64,000 nucleotides of DNA from Streptomyces sp. DT2A-34 (GTDB lineage Bacteria; Actinomycetota; Actinomycetes; Streptomycetales; Streptomycetaceae). This document shows, piece after piece, positions 10,101 through 18,700 of this stretch (position 1 is the first letter of the stretch; the number at the start of each line of letters is the position of its first letter). The notes under the pieces are model-generated. The model saw only the letters and a program-made list of their open reading frames with translations. It was not told where the DNA came from and searched no databases. A program made the position numbers and the translations under genes. The DNA is taken from assembly GCF_030499515.1 (NCBI RefSeq), contig NZ_JASTWJ010000001.1:9156001-9220000 (forward strand), given 5' to 3'.

Positions 10101-10316
10101 ACGGGCGGCGTACGGCTGATCGCGCTCGCCGAGCGGTTCCGGTATCTGCGCAGCTTCCAGCCCACGATGTCCTCGGCCGGCGCCCGCGAGGACGCCGAGA
10201 ACGCCGACAAGGCGGCGTACGAGGACGCGGTGTCCACGTACGCCGCCCTGGACGACGACGGGCTGCGCGAGGCCGCGCTCGGCCTGGTGCGGGGGCGGGG
10301 GAGGCTCAGAGCCTGA
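7167..10316 (+). CDS. AfsR/SARP-type transcriptional regulator with NB-ARC ATPase domain
   Basis: A 1049-aa regulator starting at GTG. An OmpR-like winged helix (about 10-90) and a bacterial transcriptional activator domain (about 95-250) are followed by a STAND/NB-ARC ATPase with P-loop GPGGLGKTRL near residue 280 and LLVLDNCEQV as Walker B. A long helical, TPR-like C-terminus follows. This is the AfsR layout: the SARP domain binds direct repeats spaced 11 bp and the ATPase gates activity. It converges on the P450 gene with an 11-nt overlap of the two 3' ends. The DrrAB-type exporter genes lie next on the opposite strand and are plausible targets. Confidence 0.92.
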   Translation: MTIELTLLTSVSHRGKEITAPRLRALLVLLAGEPRAGCGIGRLVDGLWPDEQPENPTKALQILVSRARSLLGGEVIASTPAGYRIALREDQVDAWAVQLHAAAAAEKARAGDYHGAVAETEEGLALWDGGPAEGGLHDDPVAALRLELTVTYGALTRLRALSLARSGRREEAAVPLGELVGAHPLDEELLLELMRCQAATAGAAAALAAYDTYRRRLRDELGTDPGPALQELHQELLRGEAPAVRRGVPHEPNPLLGRDADVDAVRRLLNRARVTSVVGPGGLGKTRLASAVARDAEQRVVHLVPLAGVRQDADVAPEVASALGVGEGLRPAAGGDLIAGIVGALGSGSALLVLDNCEQVVQGVADLVQALVSRTRDLRVLTTSRAPLGLSSETVYPLPELDLATTVELFEQRARSARTDVDLPADTVAALCHRLDGLPLATELAAARVRVLSVPEIARRLEDRFALLRGGPRDAPRRHRTLHAVVDWSWNLLEEPGQAALRALSVFPAGFTAETAEQLLDEPDALEILEDLVDQSLLKVTDTPHGTRFRMLETVREFAAAHRERAGEDEAVTERFLCWARDFGAAHHDAPFGADPFASWHLIRAEQDNLVHALRPALGLADADTVAAVTAVLGSLWSTEASTNYARLIALMEDTAPLLSHYRPGPEYVEPARTAAALLTANAFLGFGPGAPRTLVTLRRLPPAPPDTLVRAVATVLSALPEILAPGGRGTLHALCDSDEPLLAGIANGAASYVWEHERQPDRALVAARRMLDAVGDQDIPVLRIWPRARFAELCLQMERGTEAIRPMKAALAAIEEYGEWTDSIGLRWGIMLASLQAGHLDEAEHWLEEALRYQRESAVSDPFTPDLGARAEMALARGDIETGLGLWRRTLDRLAHNAHSVPGGEPVLEAWEPELQSVAVTAHARYGRADLVAHLLAAFPDRLTGLLTRSPAVQPAYFPLCGALLLALGTADLAKGDTGGVRLIALAERFRYLRSFQPTMSSAGAREDAENADKAAYEDAVSTYAALDDDGLREAALGLVRGRGRLRA

Positions 10317-11526
10317 CCGGCAGGCTCAGCAGGTGGCGGCCGTCGCCGGGCCAGTGTCCGAAGCGGAGGCCGGCCCGGTCCACGGCCAACTTCGGTGCCG
10401 TGGGCCGGTTCACGAGAAGCCCCTCCAACACCACGCCCGTCACCAGTCGGCCGAGCGCCGCGCCGATGCAGTAATGCGGGCCGTGCCCGAAGGCGAGGTG
10501 CCCGTCGCCGCGGCCGAACTCCCTGGTCACGTCGAGGCGTTCGGGGGCCTCGTACGCGGCCGGGTCGTGGTCCGCGGCGAACAGGGCCACCGTCACCGCC
10601 TCGCCCTTCGACAGCGGCGTGCCGGCGAACACGAAGTCCTCGGTGGCGTAGAGCGTGGCGCCCATGCGCACCAGCGTGACGTACCGCAGCAGTTCGGGAA
10701 CCGCGCGGCCGAGCAGCTCCGGCTCGGCGCGCAGCCGTTCCAGCTGCTCCGGGTGGTCCAGCAGGGCGAGGACGGCGTGGGCGAGGAACAGGGCGGGCGG
10801 GGTGATGCCGGTGTTGATCAGCAGGAAGAAGACGGCGACGATCTCGTCGTCGGTCATGCCGCCGTCGGCCAGCAGCGCCGACACCAGGTCGTCGGCGGGC
10901 TCGGCTCGGCGCCGGGCGACCAGGTCCAACGCGAACTCCACGACACCGCCGAGCCCCTCGATGAGGCGGCTGCCGTCGCCGTACGCGAAGTCCCGGATCC
11001 ACCTGCACACCTTGTCCTGGTCGGCCGCGTCCACGCCGACCAGTGCGCAGATCACGGCCGTGCTCAGCGGGTAGGCGAACTCGCCCAGCAGATCGGCCTG
11101 TTCGCGCTCGGCGAGGGCCTCGATCAGCTCCTGTGCCGTCTTCTCGACGAAGGGGCGCAGTGCGGCCACCCGGCGGGCGGTGAAGGCACGGGTGAGGGGG
11201 CCCCGGCGGCGGGTGTGCTCGTCGCCGTCGAAGAGGGCCAGGTGGCCGGAGAGGTACCGGGCGTACTCGGGCGGGAGGCCGTCGAGGCCCTGTGCCAGCA
11301 ACTCGGCCTGCGGATCCGGCATGTCGGAGCCGGCGATCGTCGAACGGTCCCGGATCAGGCGCGGCTCGCTCAGCGCGGCCCGCACGTCCTCGTGGCGGGT
11401 GACCAGCCGTACCGGGGTGTCGAGGCCCGGCAGGAGGACGTGGCCGAGGCCGGGGCGGGCGCGCAGGTCGGCGTAGGCACCGACGGGGTTCTCGACGAGT
11501 TCGGGGGTGAGGCGTACGGCGGTCAT
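10306..11526 (-). CDS. Cytochrome P450
   Basis: A 406-aa class I bacterial P450. The heme-binding loop is FGHGPHYCIGAALGRL with the axial cysteine, and the K-helix ExxR is present as ELLRYV. The I-helix region LLINTGITPPAL is less canonical than the usual AGxxT. I start at the ATG preceded by GGAAGGG; a start 39 nt upstream would overlap the permease gene end. It probably follows the ABC exporter genes in one transcript. It would need a ferredoxin encoded elsewhere. The substrate is unknown. Confidence 0.92.
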   Translation of the reverse strand: MTAVRLTPELVENPVGAYADLRARPGLGHVLLPGLDTPVRLVTRHEDVRAALSEPRLIRDRSTIAGSDMPDPQAELLAQGLDGLPPEYARYLSGHLALFDGDEHTRRRGPLTRAFTARRVAALRPFVEKTAQELIEALAEREQADLLGEFAYPLSTAVICALVGVDAADQDKVCRWIRDFAYGDGSRLIEGLGGVVEFALDLVARRRAEPADDLVSALLADGGMTDDEIVAVFFLLINTGITPPALFLAHAVLALLDHPEQLERLRAEPELLGRAVPELLRYVTLVRMGATLYATEDFVFAGTPLSKGEAVTVALFAADHDPAAYEAPERLDVTREFGRGDGHLAFGHGPHYCIGAALGRLVTGVVLEGLLVNRPTAPKLAVDRAGLRFGHWPGDGRHLLSLPVRL

Positions 11527-11554
11527 GGCAACTGCCCTTCCGGAGTCGGGGTGT

Positions 11555-12355
11555 TCAGCGGGCATCGCGGTCGAAGAGGCGGAGCGACCACATGAACCCG
11601 ACGACCGTGATCGCCGCGCACCACGCCACGGCCATCCAGCCGTTGTGGCCGATCTCTGTGCCGGTCAGCAGCCCGCGCACCGTCTCGATGACCGTGGTGA
11701 ACGGCTGGTACTCGGCGAACCAGCGGATCCCGGAGGGCATCGAGTCGACCGGTACGAAGGTGCTGCTGACGAAGGGCAGCAGGAACGAGATCGGCAGCGG
11801 GGCGTTGCTGGCGCCCTCCGGCGTCTTGCTGATCAGTCCGAGGGCGACCGAGAGCCAGGTCAGCGCGAGGACGAAGAACGCGAGCAGCCCGCAGGCCGCC
11901 AGCCACTCCACGCCACTCGCGTCGGGGCGGAAACCGATGGCGAGGGCGACGGTCATCAGCAGGACCAGGGTGATCGCCGTCTGGATGACGCTGCCGACCA
12001 CATGGCCGACCAGGGTCGACGCCCGGGAGATCGCCATCGTGCGGAAGCGGGCGACGATGCCCTCGGTCATGTCCGTGCACACGGCGACCGCCGTCGGCAC
12101 GGCTCCGACGCCCGCGGTCATCAGCAGGATGCCGGGGACGAGATAGGCGAGGTAGGCGGTGCGGTCGCCGCCCTGGCCGGTTCCGGTGCCGAGCGCGGAG
12201 CCGAAGACATACACGAACAGCAGGAGCAGGAAGACGGGGATGAGCGCGACCTGGAGCGTCATAGAGGGGTAGCGGCGGGCGTGCAGCAGGTTGCGGCGCA
12301 GCATGGTGAGCGAGTCGCGCAGATGCGGGGTGGTGGGCTGGGCGGCGGTGGTCAT
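11555..12355 (-). CDS. ABC-2 type exporter permease (DrrB-like)
   Basis: A 266-aa integral membrane protein with about six hydrophobic helices, including MTLQVALIPVFLLLLFVYVFG and LAFFVLALTWLSVALGLI. The ABC-2 signature region reads PISFLLPFVSSTFVPVDSMP. Its start overlaps the ATPase gene stop by 4 nt, so the two are translationally coupled. DrrAB-type pairs export hydrophobic drugs and confer self-resistance. Together with the P450 and an AfsR-like regulator this could be a small efflux or tailoring module, but no biosynthetic core enzyme is present. Confidence 0.9.
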   Translation of the reverse strand: MTTAAQPTTPHLRDSLTMLRRNLLHARRYPSMTLQVALIPVFLLLLFVYVFGSALGTGTGQGGDRTAYLAYLVPGILLMTAGVGAVPTAVAVCTDMTEGIVARFRTMAISRASTLVGHVVGSVIQTAITLVLLMTVALAIGFRPDASGVEWLAACGLLAFFVLALTWLSVALGLISKTPEGASNAPLPISFLLPFVSSTFVPVDSMPSGIRWFAEYQPFTTVIETVRGLLTGTEIGHNGWMAVAWCAAITVVGFMWSLRLFDRDAR

Positions 12356-13326
12356 CGGATCTGCACCTTCTCGTGCTCGGGGCGGCCGGTGACCGCGAAG
12401 AAGACGTCGTCGAGGTCGGGGGTGTGCATGGTCAGCGAGTCCACGGCGACGCGGGCGCCGTCGAGGGCGTCGAGCAGGGCGCGCAGGGTGTGGACGCTGC
12501 CGTCGCCCGGGACCTGGAGGGTCAGCGCCTCGTCGTCCCTGAGGCCCACGCCCAACACCGCGGCGGCGCGGGCGAGTTCGGCCGGGTCGAGGAAGCGGAG
12601 CCGGACATGGCCGCCGGGGACGAGCCGCTTCAGCTCGTCCGCGGTGCCCTCGGCGACGATCCGGCCGCCGTTCAGGACCGCGATGCGGTCGGCGAGCTGG
12701 TCGGCCTCCTCCAGGTACTGCGTGGTGAGGAACACCGTGACCCCGCCGTCGACGAGTTCACGGATGATCTGCCACACGGCGTGCCGTGCGCTCGGGTCGA
12801 GGCCGGTCGTCGGCTCGTCCAGGAAGATCACCTCGGGAGAGCCCACCAGCGTCATCGCGAGGTCCAGGCGCCGCCGCATGCCGCCGGAGTAGGTGGCGGC
12901 GGGCTTCTTCGCGGCGTCCACGAGGTCGAAGCGTTCGAGCAGCTCGGCGGTGACGCGCCTGCCCTCGCGGCGGTCCAGATGGTGCAGGTCCGCCATCAGC
13001 GCCATGTTCTCCTCGCCCGTGATCAGGTTGTCGACGGCGGAGAACTGGCCGGTGACCCCGATCGCGGCGCGCACGGACTGCGGCTCGGCGGCCACGTCGT
13101 GCCCGGTGATACGGGCGGAGCCGCCGTCGGCACGGATCAGGGTGGAGAGGATCTGGACGGTGGTGGTCTTGCCGGCGCCGTTCGGCCCGAGCAGCGAGAA
13201 GACCGTGCCGCGCGGCACCCGCAGGTCGATGCCGTCGAGCACGACCTTCGCGCCGTACGCCTTGCGCAGCCCTGCGGCCTCGATGGCCGGCGGTGTCTGA
13301 CCGGTGTGCTGCCGTGGTGAGTTCAT
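12352..13326 (-). CDS. ABC exporter ATP-binding protein (DrrA-like)
   Basis: A 324-aa ATPase with Walker A GPNGAGKTT, signature YSGGMRRRLDLA, Walker B EVIFLDEPTTGLDPSARH and a switch histidine in LTTQYLEEADQLADR. The C-terminal extension past residue 240 matches the DrrA subfamily (DUF4162-like). It is the first gene of the three-gene minus-strand set that continues with the permease and P450. An 11-bp direct repeat lies 34-55 nt upstream of its start. Confidence 0.93.
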   Translation of the reverse strand: MNSPRQHTGQTPPAIEAAGLRKAYGAKVVLDGIDLRVPRGTVFSLLGPNGAGKTTTVQILSTLIRADGGSARITGHDVAAEPQSVRAAIGVTGQFSAVDNLITGEENMALMADLHHLDRREGRRVTAELLERFDLVDAAKKPAATYSGGMRRRLDLAMTLVGSPEVIFLDEPTTGLDPSARHAVWQIIRELVDGGVTVFLTTQYLEEADQLADRIAVLNGGRIVAEGTADELKRLVPGGHVRLRFLDPAELARAAAVLGVGLRDDEALTLQVPGDGSVHTLRALLDALDGARVAVDSLTMHTPDLDDVFFAVTGRPEHEKVQIR

Positions 13327-13359
13327 GCCCGAGAGCGTGCGGGGGGCCGCCTTCGGTGC

Positions 13360-13381
13360 GGTTTCAGGGCGGTTTCAGGGG
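13360..13381. promoter_or_regulatory. Tandem 11-bp direct repeat in the exporter promoter region
   Basis: GGTTTCAGGGC is followed at once by GGTTTCAGGGG, giving an exact 11-bp period. SARP and PhoP-type activators bind heptamer repeats with this helical spacing near the -35 region. The site lies between the exporter ATPase start (minus) and the LamG gene start (plus) and could serve either. Confidence 0.45.
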
Positions 13382-13462
13382 ACGTGCCAGGGGACATGTC
13401 AGTGGGCGCTGTTAGCCTCCTGCGGCCCGTGTCATCCACGGGCCCACCAGGGGAGGAGAAAC

Positions 13463-15613
13463 GTGAACAGTGCCAGAAGCAGCAGGAGTCGGCACAGACC
13501 CGGCCGTCTAGCGGTGGGTTGCCTCGTCACCGCCGCGGTCCTGACCGCGCCCGGCGTCGCCCACGCCGCCGACAACCTGCCGCCGCGTCAGCCGCTGGTC
13601 CAGGACCTGCAGACCGGTACCAAGCCGTGCGCCACGGGGGAGCAGAAGGCGTACGTCGGGGAGCCGCCGACCCTGCGGGCCGTGCTGTACGACCCGGAGG
13701 AGGACAACCAGCCGGCCGAGGCCAACCTGGTCAGCGGCGATTTCGAGGCCTGGTGGACGGACGCGGACGGGGCCGAGCAGCGCCGCACCTACACCACATC
13801 CGAGACCCTGTCCGGCACCCGGCAGCTCTGGCGCCTGCCGGAGGACATCCCGGCGAACACGGTCGTCTCCTGGCGCGTGCGCGCGAACGACGGCACCGCG
13901 GCCTCCGCGTGGAGCTCCGAGGGCGACGGCTCGGTCTGCGAGTTCGTGTACGACGACGCCGGCCCCGAGAAGGCGGTCGTCACGTCCCCGGACTACCCCG
14001 AGGACCAGTGGCAGGACGGCGTCGGGGTCTACGGCAGCTTCACCATGGACTCCCCGTCGGACGACGTCGCGCAGTACGTCTACAGCTTCCTCGGCGGCCC
14101 TCAGCTGACCGCCCGCCCCGCCGAACTCGGCGGCCCCGTCACGATCCGCCACCTGCCGCTGAAGACCCGCCCGGACCGACTCAGTGTCCGCGCGATCGAC
14201 CGCTCGGGCCGCAGCAGTACGACCACGACGTACGAGTTCCTGGTCAAGTCGGGCCGCGCCCCCGTCGCCCACTGGACCCTCGCCGACGCGGCCGGCTCCA
14301 CCACCGCCGCGGCCGAGACCGGACCCGCCGCCGGTGCCGGCTCCGGTGTGACCTTCGGTGCGAGCGCACCGCGCGGGACCGCGCTGCCCTCGGTGGCGAG
14401 CCTCGACGGCAGCAGCCACGCCTTCCTCACGCCGGCCGCCCCGGCCGTCGACACCGGCAGGACCTTCGCCGTCAGCGCCTGGGCGCGGCCCGCGCAGACG
14501 GACCGGAACATGGCCGTGGCAGGCCAGGACGCGGGCGACTCCGCCGCCTTCGAACTGGGGCTGCGCACCCGGGACGAGGGCCCGGTGTGGTCGTTCACCG
14601 TCGGCGGCACCCGTATCACGGGCGGCGCCCCGGAGACCGGTGAGTGGGCCCACCTGCTGGGCCTGTACGACAGGGAGACCGGCCAGGCCCAGCTGTACGT
14701 CAACGGCCAGGAAGTCGGCACCAAGTCCGAGGCGACGCCCTCCGTGCCCCTCGGCGCCTTCCAGATCGGCCGCTCCCGCAACGGCGACGGCTACCGCGAC
14801 CGCTGGCACGGCGCACTCGGCGACATCCGTGCCTACGACCGGGTCGTCGTCCCCGACGAGGTCATCGAACTCGCCCACCGTCGACCGACGTTGCTCGGCC
14901 ACTGGTCGTTGGAGACCGCCACCGACGGCGTGAGCCCCGAGCAGAGCGGCAAGGCGCCGCTGACGCTCGGCCCGGGCGCCTCGATCCACCGTGGCCCGGA
15001 CGGCTCCTGCCTCCCCGAGCTCGATCCGGACTGCCCGTTCGTGCCCTACCCCCTCGTCGGTGACGGCCACCTCCAATTGGACGGTGAGACCGGGTACGCG
15101 GCCACCGCAAGCGCCGTCGTGGACACCTCGGACAGCTTCACCGTGGGCGTCGTCGTCCGCCTCGCCGACGCCGAACCGGCCGCTCCGATGACCGTGCTGT
15201 CGCAGGGCGGTGAGCACACGGACGCCTTCAAGGTGCGCTACGACCCGTCCGTCCATGCCTGGCAGCTGGTGATGCCGCAGAGGGACGAGGCCGGGGCGCC
15301 CGAGGTCGTCGTCGCGCAGATCGAGGCCGCGGACGGCGGCGAGGGTCCGGGGCACCGCCTGGCCGTCCTCTACGACGACGCGACCGACCGGATCAAGCTC
15401 TACCTCGACGGCCACACCAACACCGATGCCACCGCCACTCTCCCGAGCGGCTGGCACAGCTCCGGCGCCTTGCAGATCGGCCGGGCCAAGGCCGGTGACG
15501 GCTGGGGCGAGTACCTGCACGGCGACGTCGACGAGGTGCAGGCCTACGCCGGCGCCCTGAGGGACGGCGACATCGGCGGCCTGGGGTGGGGCACCGACCC
15601 CTGCCTCTGCTGA
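13463..15613 (+). CDS. Secreted protein with two LamG-like jellyroll domains
   Basis: A 716-aa protein starting at GTG after GGGAGGAG. Residues 1-35 form a signal peptide ending VAHA-AD. The region to about 270 carries fibronectin-like beta structure (NTVVSWRVRANDGTAASAWS). Two concanavalin-like LamG jellyrolls follow: about 275-470 (ending GALGDIRAYDRVV) and about 480-715 (ending GDVDEVQAYAGAL). No catalytic motif is visible, so a carbohydrate-binding or surface role is likely. It converges with the large GH43 gene, whose protein has the same jellyroll type. Confidence 0.82.
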   Translation: MNSARSSRSRHRPGRLAVGCLVTAAVLTAPGVAHAADNLPPRQPLVQDLQTGTKPCATGEQKAYVGEPPTLRAVLYDPEEDNQPAEANLVSGDFEAWWTDADGAEQRRTYTTSETLSGTRQLWRLPEDIPANTVVSWRVRANDGTAASAWSSEGDGSVCEFVYDDAGPEKAVVTSPDYPEDQWQDGVGVYGSFTMDSPSDDVAQYVYSFLGGPQLTARPAELGGPVTIRHLPLKTRPDRLSVRAIDRSGRSSTTTTYEFLVKSGRAPVAHWTLADAAGSTTAAAETGPAAGAGSGVTFGASAPRGTALPSVASLDGSSHAFLTPAAPAVDTGRTFAVSAWARPAQTDRNMAVAGQDAGDSAAFELGLRTRDEGPVWSFTVGGTRITGGAPETGEWAHLLGLYDRETGQAQLYVNGQEVGTKSEATPSVPLGAFQIGRSRNGDGYRDRWHGALGDIRAYDRVVVPDEVIELAHRRPTLLGHWSLETATDGVSPEQSGKAPLTLGPGASIHRGPDGSCLPELDPDCPFVPYPLVGDGHLQLDGETGYAATASAVVDTSDSFTVGVVVRLADAEPAAPMTVLSQGGEHTDAFKVRYDPSVHAWQLVMPQRDEAGAPEVVVAQIEAADGGEGPGHRLAVLYDDATDRIKLYLDGHTNTDATATLPSGWHSSGALQIGRAKAGDGWGEYLHGDVDEVQAYAGALRDGDIGGLGWGTDPCLC

Positions 15614-15662
15614 GTAGTCCATGAGCGGCGGCGTGGCAGTGGCCTGCCGCGCCGCGGCAAAA

Positions 15663-15700
15663 CCCTGAGCCAGTGCCGAGGTCTCGGCACTGGCTCAGGG
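15663..15700. terminator. Bidirectional hairpin between the LamG and GH43 genes
   Basis: A perfect 17-18-bp inverted repeat (CCCTGAGCCAGTGCCGA with its complement) around GGTC separates two convergent genes. There is no T-tract, as is common in Streptomyces. Confidence 0.85.
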
Positions 15701-15710
15701 CAGGTAGGGC

Positions 15711-18700
15711 CTATCGACGATCGTCGCCGATCGTGACGAAGCCCGTGGCCTTCGCGCCGGTGACGTTGTCGTAGACGACGTCACCGGTGGACTTCTTCCA
15801 GATCCTGATACGGAAGGTGTCCGGGGCGTCGGTCGCGGTGACGCGGAAGCCGTAGCCGCTGCTCCCGTTGACCTGGCCGCTGCCCTGGTAGACGGCCTGG
15901 GAGCCGTTGACCACGAGCCAGTCGGAGCCGGTGGAGCGGAACTTCAGCCGCGCCGGACCGAAGTCGAAGTCGGCCTTTCCGGTGGGGACCGCGGCTCCCT
16001 TCGCGTAGGCGGCGGCGAAGGAGAAGGCCGCCTTGCCGGTCAGGTCCGGCTCGGCCGGGTAGGCGCCGGCCGAGGAAGTGATCACGCCGGTGCCGAGGGC
16101 GGGGCCCGCCGCGCGGTCGTAGACGATCAGCTCGGGGAGGGTGGTGCTGTCCGAGGCGCCGTCGTCGTCCGTGACCGTGATCACCGGGCGGTGGATGCCG
16201 GCCTCGGTGTAGGTGTGCTCGGCCCGGCAGCTGGTGCCGCTCACCGTGCCGTCCGTCGGTTCGGTGCCGTCCTTCCAGTTGATGCGGCAGGTGTGGGTGT
16301 CACTGGTGCCCGGGTCGGCGAACTCGGCGGTGACCACCGTGCGCTTGCCGGCCGACACCGGGGACGCCGGCCCGTTCGCGGACGTGATCGCCGGTGCCGC
16401 GTTGGCGACCTTGACGGTGGCCGTGTCGCTGCTGCGGCCCCCGGTCAGCGTGACCGTGTAGGTGCCGTCGTCGGTGCAGGTGAGCGTGGTCTTCGCCGTC
16501 CCGGCGTCGGTGACGGCGCAGGGCGCTCCCTCCTCGACCGCCCACTTCGGGCTGCCCGCGCCGGAGATCGAGCCGTTCAGCGGGATCCGGTCGCCCTCCG
16601 CGCCGTCGGTGTCCTCGCCGGCGTGCACGATGGTGACGGGGTCGATGGAGGTCAGCGTGGGCACGACCTTCTCGATCAGGCCGTCGGCGTCGAACTCCAG
16701 CTTGTCGATGGTGGTTTCGCGGTGGGTGCCGTCACCGCCGGGGATGGCGAACCGGTGGTAGGCGATGTACCAGTCGTCGGTGTTCGGGACCTGGACCACC
16801 GAGTGGTGGCCGGGGCCCTTGATGCCGAGGGAGAGGTCCTTCTCCAGGATCACGCCGTGCTTGGTCCACGGACCGGTGGGAGAGGGGCCGGTGGCGTAGG
16901 CGACGCGGTAGTTCTCGTCCCGGGTGTCGTTCTCCGACCACATGAAGTAGTAGGTGCCCTTGCGCTTGATGACGAAGGTGCCCTCGTTGTAGCCGCTGGG
17001 CGTGATGTCCTTCATCTTCGAGGTGTCGACGGAGGTCATGTCGTCGTTCAGCGGGGCCACGTAGGCGTGTCCGTTGCCCCAGTAGAGGTACGACTGCCCG
17101 TCGTCGTCCGTGAAGACCGCCGGGTCGATCATCTGGCCGCTGAACTGGCCCGCCTTGAGCAGCGGTTGACCGAGCGCGTCCTTGAACGGACCGGTCGGCG
17201 AGTCGGAGACGGCGACCCCGATGTTGGCGTCGGCGCAGAAGTAGAAGTAGTACTTCCCGTCCTTCTCGGCGATCGCCGGCGCCCAGGCCCTGCTGTCCGC
17301 CCAGGAGACGTCGGGACCGAGGTCGAGGATGACGCCGTGGTCCTTCCAGTGGACCAGGTCCGTGGAGGAGTACGCCTTGAACTGCGTACCGCTCCAGCCC
17401 GGGAAGCCGTCGGTGGTCGGGTAGAGGTAGAAGGTGTCGCCGAAGCGGACGATGTTCGGGTCGGCGTTGAGCCCCGGCAGGACCGGGCTCTTCATGACGA
17501 GCGCCGAGACCGTCCAGGTGCGCTTCTTGCCGTCGGAGCCCGTCACCTCGTACGTCACCGGCTTGCTGAAGTCCCGCACGCTGCCGGAGGCCGGGCTGAT
17601 CGCCGCGCCGTGGGCGAGGGTGAACTCCGGGGCGAGGGCGGTGAGATCGGTGCCCTCCTTCATCGGCAGCGTGATCCTGCTGCCGGCGTTGTCGACGAGG
17701 GCGTCGACCTTCAGCGCCGGGTCCGTCGCCTTGGCGATGCCCGCGGTGTTGCCGCTGAGCTCCATGACCTCCGCTGCCGTGAGGGCCCGGTCGTAGATGC
17801 GGAAGTCGTCGACCTCGCCGCCGAAGTACGGGTCGGCCGAGTACAGGGACCTGCCGATGTAGCCGCTGTGGTCCTTGTTCGCGTCGTACAGCTCGGACGG
17901 CTTGGTGGTGACGCCGGTCGCCCGGGCCGCCTGGATGCCGTCGACGTAGAGGACCATCGTGCCGGTCGCGCCGTCGAGGGTGACGGTGACGTGCCGCCAC
18001 TCGCCGGGCGTGAGCTGGGAGCCGGCCGTCAGCTTCGACTCCGCCGACCAACTCGCCTTCGTGATGGCCGAGTAGAGACTGGAGCCGCCGTTGGAGGGGG
18101 TCGCGAAGAGGTACTTGTTGCTGTCGGGGCCGAGCCCGAACAGCCACTGGAAGCTGTCGCCGCCCTTCCACTTGGCGTACGTCGAGACGGTCACGCTGCC
18201 GGCGTTCTTCAGCACGCCGTTCGGGATACGGACGTACGGCGAGGTGGTCGAGGAGCCCGCACCGCCGGACATCTTGAACGAGCCGCCCTCGACGCCGGTG
18301 CCGAAGTCGGGCGTACGGACGTAGGTGCCGTGGTAGCCGTGTCCGCTGGAGTCACGGGCGATGTTGCCGCCGGTCTCGTCGAAGTCGTACTGCAGGAGCA
18401 GGTCGGCCGGGACGTCCGGGCCTTCCTCCGAGACGGTGACCTCGGCCCGGACCGGGATCGCGGCGCCGTCCGGCAGGCTTCCGGTCACGGTGAAGGTGCC
18501 GGTCTGCGCGTACTTCGACTCCGGGACGTCCTCCCAGGTGACGGCGACCGGGCGCTTGACGCCGTCGGCGTACTCGGCGATCACGGTGGCCGGCAGGACG
18601 GGCGCCTGGCCGGTCTTCGTCGTCACCTTCACGCCCTCGACGCTCTCCACGAGCTGGTCCGGCTGGTAGGCGCGCAGCAGGCGGTCGTACTCGGCCTGCG

